Shown: positions 35,599 through 43,296 of the stretch, one piece after another
Layout: each line of letters opens with the position of its first letter
How positions within the stretch are numbered: position 1 is the first letter of the stretch
DNA from: PALSA-555 sp963821325
GTDB lineage: Bacteria > Actinomycetota > Acidimicrobiia > IMCC26256 > PALSA-555
Assembly: GCA_963821325.1 (NCBI GenBank)
Contig: CAWGDC010000006.1
Location: 62,001-126,000, forward strand
Length of the DNA stretch: 64,000 nt
Direction: 5' to 3'
Translations under genes and position numbers: made by a program
The notes under the pieces: generated by a model
Databases searched by the model: none
Told to the model about the DNA's origin: nothing
Seen by the model: only the letters and a program-made list of their open reading frames with translations

Positions 35599-35697
35599 GG
35601 CCGGCGATCCTACGAGGCCGTCGGTGCTCCCGCCCCTATCCGGTTGCGACGCACCGTGAGGTCGAGTGGCATGCCCGAATCGACACCGGGAGAGGTC

Positions 35698-35950
35698 ATG
35701 AGCGCTGGGGATGACCCGCCGCGCGACGCGGTCCCGCGCGGGTCGCGCGGGTTGGCCGTCGTGACCGCCGCGGAGCGTCCGGACTGGTGGGTCGACGCCG
35801 AGCCCACGTTCCACACGGTCTGGCCCGAGTACAACCAGCACGGTGACGTCGCGGCGCAGTACTTCGGCGCCCTGATCCCGCGCTTCTCGTGGCGAGTACT
35901 GGGAGCCGAACGTGTGGACGCGACACGACGTCCCGGCGTCGGCCCCCTGA
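35698..35950 (+). pseudogene. GNAT acetyltransferase with internal deletion
   Basis: ATG 35698, behind a GGGAGAGG site, opens an intact N-terminal part (RPDWWVDAEPTFHTVWPEYN, DVAAQYFGALIPRFS). About 190 bp later another frame gives GEYWEPNVWTRHDV and a stop at 35948. In full-length homologs of this GNAT type, the WPEYNxHGDV segment and the EPNVWxRH end are far apart, so the acetyl-CoA-binding core is missing. This is a remnant, not explained by a single-base error. Confidence 0.55.
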
Positions 35951-35960
35951 GACGCGTCGA

Positions 35961-36347
35961 TCAGACGGCGACGAGCGCTTCCCAGTGCTCGAGCAGCAGG
36001 CCGACGACGGGGCGGGCCGGGGAGCCGGCCGCCAACCCGCGGGCGACGTCGGCCGCGGCGCGGGCGACGCGGGTGACCTCGGCGTCGGGCAGCAGGATCC
36101 CCGCCCGGCACGCGGCCGCCTGCACGGCCTTCGCGGCGTCGGTCGCGGCCTGCGCGGCCCGCCGGCTGCCGCGGGTGCGGCGCAGCAGCTTGTCGATGGC
36201 GATGGTGGCGCGCCACCAGTCGACCTCGTCGCAGATCTGCTCGGCATCGAGGGAGGCGGCGACCCGGTGCAGATCGTCCGCGCTCATGGCGCGCAGCGCG
36301 GCGTGGAACCGGTCCGGTGGACCCGTCGGCCGGGTGTTGCCCCCCAT
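35961..36347 (-). CDS. Helical hypothetical protein
   Basis: A 128-residue, mostly alpha-helical protein (ALRAMSADDLHRVAASLDAE, ATIAIDKLLRRTRGSRRAAQ, AEVTRVARAAADVARGLAAG). No domain is recognised. ATG 36347 or ATG 36287 (MSADDLHRV) could be the start. It is adjacent to ppx on the same strand with a 48-bp gap, so it may be co-transcribed. Confidence 0.6.
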   Translation of the reverse strand: MGGNTRPTGPPDRFHAALRAMSADDLHRVAASLDAEQICDEVDWWRATIAIDKLLRRTRGSRRAAQAATDAAKAVQAAACRAGILLPDAEVTRVARAAADVARGLAAGSPARPVVGLLLEHWEALVAV

Positions 36348-36395
36348 CGGGGCATTGTCCGGCCGACTGCCCCGAAAGTGGTGGATTTCGGGCGG

Positions 36396-37316
36396 TCAGG
36401 CGAGGGTGCGGGCGAGCCCATCGAGGATGTCGTCCTCGGAGACGAGCAGCTCGTCGACCTCGAGGCCGCGCAGCACGGCGACGAGCACGACGGCCCCGCC
36501 GACGATCGTGTCGACCCGTGCCGGTTCGAGACCCGGGTTGTGGCGACGCTCGGCGGCGGGCTCGAGCGCGAGGGTGCGGAAGACCTCCTCGGCGGCGGCG
36601 CGGGTGAGCCGGAACCCATGGATCGCCTCCCGCGAGTAGGGGACGCCCTGCTCGACGGCGGCGACGGTGGTGATGGTGCCGGCGAGCCCGACGACCGTCT
36701 GGGCGTCGTCGACGCCGGGCAGGTTGCGGGCCACGTCGCCGACCTCGTCGCGCACCACCGACACGGCTTGGGAGAGCTCCTCGGGGGTCGGCGGGTCGGT
36801 GTGCAGGTACGCCTCGGTGATGCGGACGCAGCCGACGTCGACGGAGATCGAGGCGTCGGGCGTGGTGGTCCCGACGGTGAACTCGGTGGAGCCGCCCCCG
36901 AGGTCGACGACGAGGAACGGGGGCGGCTCGTCGGTGAGCCCGGCGGTGGCGCCGTGGAACGACAGGCGGCCCTCCTCGTCACCGGAGAGCAGCTCGGGGG
37001 TGGTGCCGAGCGCGGTGCTGGCCGCGGCGAAGAAGTCGTCGCGGTTGGTGGCGTCGCGGGCGGCGCTGGTCGCCGTGGCCCGCACCGTGGTGACCTGCTG
37101 CGCGGCGATGGCGTCGCGGTACTCGCGCAGCACGGCGACCGTCCGGTCGATCGCGGCGGGCGCGAGCTGATGCGTGGTGTCGACGCGCTCGCCGAGCCGG
37201 GTCACGCGCATGCGGCGATCCACGGTGGTGAGCGTCCCGTCCGGGCCGCCGGTGAGGTCGGCGACGAGGAGGCGCACCGAGTTGGTGCCGATGTCGACGG
37301 CGGCGACGCGGGTCAT
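36396..37316 (-). CDS. ppx: Exopolyphosphatase/guanosine pentaphosphatase (Ppx/GppA) family
   Basis: A 306-residue ASKHA-fold enzyme, the short actinobacterial form without the C-terminal HD extension. Phosphate 1 motif is AAVDIGTNSVRLLVAD, the catalytic Glu region is TSAARDATNRDDFF/SGDEEGRLSF, phosphate 2 is VVDLGGGSTEF, and adenosine motif GLAGTITTVAA. It hydrolyses terminal phosphates of polyphosphate and/or pppGpp. ATG 37316 overlaps the stop of the DUF501 gene (ATGA), the usual eno-ftsB-DUF501-ppx order in actinobacteria. Confidence 0.93.
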   Translation of the reverse strand: MTRVAAVDIGTNSVRLLVADLTGGPDGTLTTVDRRMRVTRLGERVDTTHQLAPAAIDRTVAVLREYRDAIAAQQVTTVRATATSAARDATNRDDFFAAASTALGTTPELLSGDEEGRLSFHGATAGLTDEPPPFLVVDLGGGSTEFTVGTTTPDASISVDVGCVRITEAYLHTDPPTPEELSQAVSVVRDEVGDVARNLPGVDDAQTVVGLAGTITTVAAVEQGVPYSREAIHGFRLTRAAAEEVFRTLALEPAAERRHNPGLEPARVDTIVGGAVVLVAVLRGLEVDELLVSEDDILDGLARTLA

Positions 37317-37750
37317 GCGAGCTGGTGGGCGACCCAGGCGCCGACCGGGTCGTCGCCGCCGGCGAGGTGCCAGGCGTAGTGGGCATGCAGGCACTTCACG
37401 CCGCGACGGGTGCCGCCGACGCCGCCGTGGGGGCGGGGGCCGTCCCAGCCGTCGGGGAGGGCGGCGTCGCGCTCCGCGGCGTAGACGTCGTGGGCCGCCG
37501 CCAGGGCGGTGGGGTCGACGGCCGCCTCAGCGGCGCGGACCCCGCCGGCGGCCTCGAGGCGGGCCACCTGCCGGGTGAGGGTCGGGTCGCAGAGCCAGTA
37601 GCGGGTCGGCATGGGGACGCCGTCGTCGGTGAGGGGGGCGTTGCGGAGCACGACCGGCGCGCCGGATGGGTCGCGCACCACGACCTCGAAGGCGGCGGTG
37701 GGGTCGCGTCCGAGGCTGGCGCGCACCGCGTCCCAATCGGCGGCGGCCAT
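37313..37750 (-). CDS. DUF501 family protein
   Basis: A 145-residue protein from ATG 37750. Conserved features are ADWDAVRASLGRDP, VVLRNAPLTDDGVPMPTRYW, LEAAGGV, and a Cys/His-rich end (RGVKCLHAHYAWHLAGGDDP) that could bind metal. DUF501 proteins are widespread in actinobacteria between ftsB and ppx, and their role is unknown. The frame is open upstream into ftsB only because ftsB carries an indel. Confidence 0.88.
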   Translation of the reverse strand: MAAADWDAVRASLGRDPTAAFEVVVRDPSGAPVVLRNAPLTDDGVPMPTRYWLCDPTLTRQVARLEAAGGVRAAEAAVDPTALAAAHDVYAAERDAALPDGWDGPRPHGGVGGTRRGVKCLHAHYAWHLAGGDDPVGAWVAHQLA

Positions 37751-37760
37751 CCGCCGGAGT

Positions 37761-38182
37761 CTACGGAACGGTCGTCGGTGTGCTGCCGGGCGGGAGCGTG
37801 GTGGCGGCGCGGCGGGGACGAGCACGTACGGCGTCTCACCGGGACGCACGAGCCCGTACTCCTGGCGGGCGATGCGCTCGACCGCGGCGTCGCCCTGCAG
37901 CGCCTTCGCCTGACGGTGGAGCGACGCGGTGGCGTGCTGCAGGTCCTGGAGGTGCTGCTCGGCGGCGCTGATCTGGCCGCGCTGGCCGAGCAGCGTGCCG
38001 ATCGGGTAGCCGAACGCGAAGGTCAGGCCGACGACGGCGAGCACCGCCAGGGTCGCGACGAGCACGGCGCGGCGGCGGCGCACCCGGCGCGACGGGCCAC
38101 CGGCCCGCGTCGTGCCGCCGGGCCGGCGCGCGGCGCGGCGGCGGGACGGGGGCGTGGCTGCCCGCCGGCGCGGCTCAGCCAC
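37761..38182 (-). CDS. ftsB: Septum formation initiator FtsB/DivIC (one frameshift)
   Basis: A small bitopic division protein linking FtsL and FtsQ. A basic cytosolic N-terminus (about 1-38) is followed by a membrane span (AVLVATLAVLAVVGLTFAF, about 39-57), a coiled coil (ISAAEQHLQDLQHATASLHR), and ERIARQEYGLVRPGETPYVL, the DivIC signature. Near 37795-37815 a one-base shift is needed to recover the expected Thr/Pro end (ATTLPPGSTPTTVP, stop TAG 37761-37763). Without it the frame runs into DUF501. The start is GTG 38182, overlapping the eno stop by 8 bp. Confidence 0.85.
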
Positions 38183-39473
38183 GTTGCTCAGGCCCCCGAC
38201 CCGCCCGGGCGAGCGCCGCGCCGCCGAGGTAGGCGGCGACCCCGCCGAGCTCCTCCTCGATGCGCAGCAGCTGGTTGTACTTGGCGACCCGGTCGCTGCG
38301 GGCCGGCGCGCCCGCCTTCAGCATCCCGCAGTTCGTGGCCACGGCGAGGTCCGCGATCGTGGTGTCCTCGGTCTCGCCGCTGCGGTGCGACATCACGCTC
38401 GTGTACCCGTGCCGCGACGCGAGCAGCATCGTGTCGAGGGTCTCGGAGAGCGTGCCGATCTGGTTCACCTTCACGAGGATCGAGTTCGCCACGCCGGCGT
38501 CGATGCCGCGGCGCAGCCGCTCCGGGTTCGTGACGAAGACGTCGTCGCCGACGAGCTGGCAGCCGCCGAGCCGCGCCGTGAGCGCGGCCCAGCCGTCCCA
38601 GTCGTCCTCGGCCATGCCGTCCTCGATCGACACGATCGGGAACCGATCGCTGAGCCCCTGCAGGTACTCGACCCAGTCGCCGGCCGGGAAGCGACGCCCC
38701 TCGCCCGCGAGGTGGTAGACGCCGTCGCGGTACAGCTCGGTCGCGGCGACGTCGAGCGCCAGCGCGACCTCGCGGCCCGGCTCGTACCCGGCGGCACCGA
38801 TCGCCTCGACGAGCAGCTCGAGCGCGCGCTCGTTCGTGTCGAGGTTCGGCGCGAAGCCGCCCTCGTCGCCGAGCCCGGTGCTGAGCCCGCGGTCGTGGAG
38901 CAGCCGGCCGAGCTGGTGGTACGTCTCGGCGCCCCAGCGCAGCGCCTCCTCGAAGCTCGCCGCCCCGACCGGGGCGAGCATGAACTCCTGCACGTCGACG
39001 TTCGAGTCGGCGTGCGCGCCGCCGTTCAGCACGTTGAGCATCGGCATCGGCAGCACGTGCGCGTCGACGCCGCCCACGTAGCGGTAGAGGGGCAGGCCCG
39101 TCTCGTCGGCCACGGCCCGCGCCACGGCGAGCGACACGGCCAGGAGCGCGTTCGCGCCGAGGCGCCCCTTGTTCGGGGTGCCGTCGAGGACGACGAGCTC
39201 GTCGTCGACGAGACGCTGGTCGGCGGCTTCGAGGCCGGTGACGGTGTCGGCGATCTCGCCGTTCACGTGCTCGACCGCGTCGCGGACACCCGCCCCGCCG
39301 TAGCGGTCGCCGCCGTCGCGCAGCTCGACGGCCTCGTGCGCGCCGGTGCTCTTCCCGCTCGGCGTGATCGCCCGGCCGTGCGCGCCCGACGCCAGCTCGA
39401 CCTCGGCCTCGACCGTCGGGTTGCCACGCGAATCGAGGACTTCGCGACCGATCACCTCGACGATCTCGCTCAT
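38175..39473 (-). CDS. eno: Enolase
   Basis: A 432-residue glycolytic enolase converting 2-phosphoglycerate to phosphoenolpyruvate. Signatures are VLDSRGNPTVEAEV, GAHEAVELRDG, catalytic GLGDEGGFAPN, metal ligands in VALALDVAATE, SIEDGMAEDDW and LVGDDVFVTN, and the active-site Lys in NSILVKVNQIGTLSE with MSHRSGETED. The mobile loop reads PSGKSTG where most enolases have PSGAST. ATG 39473 is the conserved start (MSEIVEVIGREVLDSRGNPT). It heads the eno-ftsB-DUF501-ppx cluster. Confidence 0.96.
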   Translation of the reverse strand: MSEIVEVIGREVLDSRGNPTVEAEVELASGAHGRAITPSGKSTGAHEAVELRDGGDRYGGAGVRDAVEHVNGEIADTVTGLEAADQRLVDDELVVLDGTPNKGRLGANALLAVSLAVARAVADETGLPLYRYVGGVDAHVLPMPMLNVLNGGAHADSNVDVQEFMLAPVGAASFEEALRWGAETYHQLGRLLHDRGLSTGLGDEGGFAPNLDTNERALELLVEAIGAAGYEPGREVALALDVAATELYRDGVYHLAGEGRRFPAGDWVEYLQGLSDRFPIVSIEDGMAEDDWDGWAALTARLGGCQLVGDDVFVTNPERLRRGIDAGVANSILVKVNQIGTLSETLDTMLLASRHGYTSVMSHRSGETEDTTIADLAVATNCGMLKAGAPARSDRVAKYNQLLRIEEELGGVAAYLGGAALARAGRGPEQRG

Positions 39474-39616
39474 GACGCGTTCCCCCACCCCCCTGCGCTG
39501 TGGCCTGTGTGGCTCGTGTGGTGGGAGCAACGAATGTAGTCGCCGGGAGCCGGACGGCAAGGGAAGGGACAAACCGGACACCCGCTGGGGTGGCGGACCG
39601 TCCGTACACTCGACGG

Positions 39617-40864
39617 GTGGCCGACGTGGTGCACGACGAGGCGGGGACGGCGTCGATCGCCGAGATCGGCCTGAACCCGTTCGCCCCCGGCTTCTTCGAC
39701 GACCCGTACGCGCAGTACCGGGCCCTGCGGTCGGTGGCCCCCGTCCATCAGAGCCCGGTCGGCCCGTGGACGGTGACCCGCTACGAGGACTGCTCCCGGC
39801 TGCTGCGGGACCCGACCCTGTCGGTCGAGGAGCAGCACGCCACCGCCATGCCGCGCAGCGTCCTGCTCGAGGCCGCGGGGGTCGAGCGCCGGGCGCGGGG
39901 CAGCCGCGCCATCTTGAACATCGACCCGCCCGACCACACCCGCATCCGCCGCCTCGCCCAGCAGGCGTTCACGCCGCGGCGCGTCGAGGCGCTGCTCCCC
40001 CGGGTGCAGGCGCTCGTCGACGAGGCGCTCGACCGGGTCGAGCCGACCGGTGCGATGGACGTGATCGCCGACCTGGCGTTCCCGCTGCCCTTCGCGGTGA
40101 TCTCCGAGATGCTCGGCATGCCCGAGCACGACCGCGACGAGCTGCGCGCCTGGTCGCACACCCTGGTCAAGACGCTCGAGCCGATCGTGGTGCCCGAGGA
40201 GCTGCCCGCGATCTTCGCGGCCGGCGACCACATCATCGAGCACGTCGAGGCCGCGATCGAGTGGAAGCGAGCCCAGCCCGCCGACGACCTGCTCAGCGCG
40301 CTCATCGCCGCCGAGGAGGCCGGTGACCGGCTCTCCCCCGACGAGCTGCGCGACCAGGTCGTGCTCCTCTACCTGGCGGGGCACGAGACGACGGTGAACC
40401 TCATCGGCAACGGCACGCTGGCGCTGCTGCGCCACCCCGACCAGCTCCACGCGCTGCGCGACGACCCCGACCTGATCGGCAACGCGATCGAGGAGCTGCT
40501 CCGCTACGACAGCCCCGTCCAGTTCTCGCGGCGCATCGTGCTCCAGGACCTCGAGCTGAGCGGCGAGCACGTCGAGGCCGGCACGTTCCTCTTCACCTGC
40601 CTCGGCGCGGCGAACCGCGACCCCGAGCACTTCGGGCCCACCGCCGAGCAGCTCGATCTCCGACGCCGCGAGGCACCGCACCACGTGTCCTTCGGTGGCG
40701 GCATCCACCACTGCCTCGGCGCCGTCCTCGCCCGTGCCGAGGCCCGCGTCGCCATCGGCACCCTCGTCCGTCGCTTCCCGGCGCTGGCGCGACGCGACGA
40801 CACGCCGCGCTGGAACGGGCGGATGGTGCTCCGCGGCGTCGACGAGCTCCCCGTCACCCTCTGA
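39617..40864 (+). CDS. Cytochrome P450
   Basis: A 415-residue soluble bacterial P450. I-helix oxygen-binding motif AGHETT (254-259), K-helix ExxR Glu293-Arg296, and heme loop FGGGIHHCLG with proximal Cys366. The region LNIDPPDHTRIRRLAQQAFTP (about 100-120) is typical of CYP107/CYP125-like actinobacterial enzymes. The substrate is unknown; there is no ferredoxin or reductase gene nearby. The start is GTG 39617, and it diverges from eno with about 140 bp between. Confidence 0.93.
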   Translation: MADVVHDEAGTASIAEIGLNPFAPGFFDDPYAQYRALRSVAPVHQSPVGPWTVTRYEDCSRLLRDPTLSVEEQHATAMPRSVLLEAAGVERRARGSRAILNIDPPDHTRIRRLAQQAFTPRRVEALLPRVQALVDEALDRVEPTGAMDVIADLAFPLPFAVISEMLGMPEHDRDELRAWSHTLVKTLEPIVVPEELPAIFAAGDHIIEHVEAAIEWKRAQPADDLLSALIAAEEAGDRLSPDELRDQVVLLYLAGHETTVNLIGNGTLALLRHPDQLHALRDDPDLIGNAIEELLRYDSPVQFSRRIVLQDLELSGEHVEAGTFLFTCLGAANRDPEHFGPTAEQLDLRRREAPHHVSFGGGIHHCLGAVLARAEARVAIGTLVRRFPALARRDDTPRWNGRMVLRGVDELPVTL

Positions 40865-40911
40865 CCCACCGCTCGCCGGGCGCCTGCCCGCGGCGACCCG
40901 TGGCGGGTCGC

Positions 40912-42372
40912 TCAGTGGGCCGCCCACCGGTCGGCGAGCGCACCCGCGTCGAGGCGGTGCAGGTCCACCCCGTCACGCGCCGCGTCGACCTCGACCGCCT
41001 CGACGCGGGCACGGAAACGCGCCGACCAGCCCCGCAGCGCGGACTCGGCGTCGACGCCCAGGGCCCGGGCGAGCTCGACGGCGGCGGCGAGGAGCTCGCC
41101 GAGTGTCGCCTCGTCGCCGCCGTCCCGCAGCGTGCGCGCCGCGCCCTCGATGCGGTCGAGCGCGACGTCGACGTCGGCGGGCGCGAGCCCGATGGCGGTC
41201 GCCTTGCGCAACAGCTTGTGCGCGTAGAGGAGGGACGGCAGGCCGGGGGTGATGCCGGCGACGACCGAGTCGGTGGCCTGCTCCTCCTTCTTGATCTGCT
41301 CCCAGTTGCGCATCACGTCGGCGCTGGTCGCCGCGTCGACGGGGCCGAAGACGTGGGGGTGGCGGCGCACGAGCTTGTCGTGGATGCCGCGTTCGACGTC
41401 GCCGAACCCGAACGCGCCGGTCTCCTCGGCGAGGATCACGTGGAAGACGACCTGGTAGAGGAGGTCACCGAGCTCGTCGACGAGCGCCGGGTACGCCGGG
41501 TCGGTCGCGGCGGTCCCGTCGGGCGCGGCCGCGGGGAGCGCCTCGACGGCGTCGACGACCTCGTAGGCCTCCTCGAGGAGGTAGCGGGTCAGGGAGTGGT
41601 GGGTCTGCTCGGCGTCCCAGGGGCAGCCGCCGGGGCGGCGCAGCCGGCGGGCCAGCTCGAGGAGGCGGGCCAGCTCGAGGCCGGCCGCCGGGGTGGGCAG
41701 GGTGACGGCGAGGCTCGTGAGGTGGTCCGGCTCGACGCGGTCGAGGTCGCCGAGCGCCACCTCGGTGCCGGTCTCGTCGGGGAGGCCGAGATGGCGCAGC
41801 ACGGTGACCGGGGTCGCCGGGTCGGCGTGCTCGAGGAGCGCGAGCTTGGCGTCGCCGAGCACGAGCGGGTCGTCGCACTGCGCGACCAGGACGGTGCCGC
41901 CGAGGTCGAGCCCGGCGGACTCGAGGGCCCGCCCGTCGACGACCCGGGCCAGCCCGGCGAGCGGGTCGACGCCGAGACGCGCCCAGGCGAGGTCCGCGAA
42001 CGAGAGCCCGGCGACGACCCGCACCGAGACCTGCCCGGCGGCCGCGGCCTCGTGGAGCAGCGTCACGGTGTGCTCGGCCACCGCGGGGCTGCCCGGCACC
42101 GCGTACGCGACCTCGCCGTGCTCGGCGGCGGCCGCCACGAGCGTCGCGACGATCGCCCCGTACGCCTCGTCGAGGTCGGCGGCGGCGTCGTAGCGGTCGT
42201 CGAGCCCGACGAGGTCCAGCCCGTCGGCCGCCAGGTCGGTGACCGCCGGATGGCGGGCGGTGCGCGCGAACCGGACGGGCGCGGCGGCGAGCGCGGCGCG
42301 CGCCGCGGGGAGAACGAGGTCGGCGCCACCCGGGCCGAGCCCGACGACGACGACCCGACCCCGCTCGGGCAT
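40912..42372 (-). CDS. mazG: MazG nucleotide pyrophosphohydrolase with N-terminal tetrapyrrole-methylase domain
   Basis: A 486-residue protein of the YabN type. Residues 1 to about 225 show an SAM-methylase-like (TP_methylase) fold (VVVVGLGPGGADLVLP, AYAVPGSPAVAEHTV). Residues about 235-470 are MazG (GGCPWDAEQTHHSLTRYLLE, EEAYEVVDAVE, VDELGDLLYQVVFH with EExxE/ExxD metal sites, then a second MazG half RNWEQIKKEE). MazG hydrolyses NTPs and dampens stringent or mutagenic nucleotides. The methylase half's role in this fusion is unknown. ATG 42372 overlaps the upstream stop (TGATG). Confidence 0.92.
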   Translation of the reverse strand: MPERGRVVVVGLGPGGADLVLPAARAALAAAPVRFARTARHPAVTDLAADGLDLVGLDDRYDAAADLDEAYGAIVATLVAAAAEHGEVAYAVPGSPAVAEHTVTLLHEAAAAGQVSVRVVAGLSFADLAWARLGVDPLAGLARVVDGRALESAGLDLGGTVLVAQCDDPLVLGDAKLALLEHADPATPVTVLRHLGLPDETGTEVALGDLDRVEPDHLTSLAVTLPTPAAGLELARLLELARRLRRPGGCPWDAEQTHHSLTRYLLEEAYEVVDAVEALPAAAPDGTAATDPAYPALVDELGDLLYQVVFHVILAEETGAFGFGDVERGIHDKLVRRHPHVFGPVDAATSADVMRNWEQIKKEEQATDSVVAGITPGLPSLLYAHKLLRKATAIGLAPADVDVALDRIEGAARTLRDGGDEATLGELLAAAVELARALGVDAESALRGWSARFRARVEAVEVDAARDGVDLHRLDAGALADRWAAH

Positions 42373-43296
42373 CAGCCGGACGGGCTGGGCGCGACGACGC
42401 GACCGTTGCGGCGGTCCCAGGTGCCGTAGCGCGGGTCGAGGGTGACGGGGGCGCCGCGGGCGAGGCCGAGCACGGCGTTCAGCGCCACGCCCTGCAGGTC
42501 AGCGGTCTGGGGCGCGTCGCGCACCAAGATCAGGTGGAAGCCGAACTGGGTCTGCACGGGCGCCGAGACCAGGCCGATCGGCTGGGTCTGGGCGACCTGC
42601 TCGAACCCGGCGACGAACTGCTGGTTGTCGAAACAGCCGAGCTCACCGCCCTGCACCGCGGACGCCGCGTCGATCGAGTGCTGCCGGGCGAGCGTGGCGA
42701 AGTCGGCGCCGGCCGCGAGCTGCGCCTGGAGGGCGAGCGCCTCGGCCTGGCTGGCCACGAGGATGTGGGCCACGAAGCGCCGCGACGGGCACGTCCGCGA
42801 GCGCGGCCGTGCGCAGCTGGGCCGCCTGGCGGGTGAGGTCGTCGTCGCGGACCGCGACGATCCGGGCGAAGCGGGTGCGCAGGTTGGTCCGGACCGAGGA
42901 CGGGAGGGTGCGCAGCACCGCCTCGCTGCCGAGCAGGTTCACGGCGAGCCCCTCGGCTTGGGTGCGGTCCGCGGCCGTCACCGTCAGGTGGCGGCGGGTC
43001 ACGGCGTCGTCGACGAACACCTGCAGGACCCGCAGGGACAGCCACCCGGCCGTGTAGCGGGCGTCGATCGATCCGGGGTGCGCGACGAGCGGCGTGCTGC
43101 CCGACTGCTTGATCGCCTTCACGAACGCCGCGTTGTCGGCCAGGGCGCGCAGCTCGCCGTCGACGTCGGACTGCGACACGGTGTGCCCGTCGACGCTGAA
43201 CGCGGGCGCGCCCGTCCCGACGGCCAGGTACGCGACGAAGCCGCCGACGAGCGCGACGAGAGCGAGCGCGGCGACGAGGACAGGCAGGCGCTTCAC
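42372..43296 (-). CDS. Extracytoplasmic peptidyl-prolyl isomerase, SurA/PrsA-like (one frameshift)
   Basis: About 307 residues. A membrane or signal segment at the start (LPVLVAALALVALVGGFVAYLAV) is followed by a SurA-N-like helical part (FSVDGHTVSQSDVDGELRAL, SLRVLQVFVDDAVTR). After a one-base break near 42780 comes a parvulin domain (AHILVASQAEALALQAQL, GADFATLARQHSID, GGELGCF, GFHLILVRD). It would isomerise prolines in exported proteins. GTG 43296 overlaps the mfd stop (GTGA) and its stop overlaps mazG, so mfd, this gene and mazG are coupled. Confidence 0.85.

Noticed and set aside
34561..36639. A ~690-codon plus-strand frame opposite the aminotransferase
   Set aside because: Shadow of the class V aminotransferase and neighbouring genes. 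Composition is GC-noise except for the small GNAT remnant at 35698, which is reported separately.
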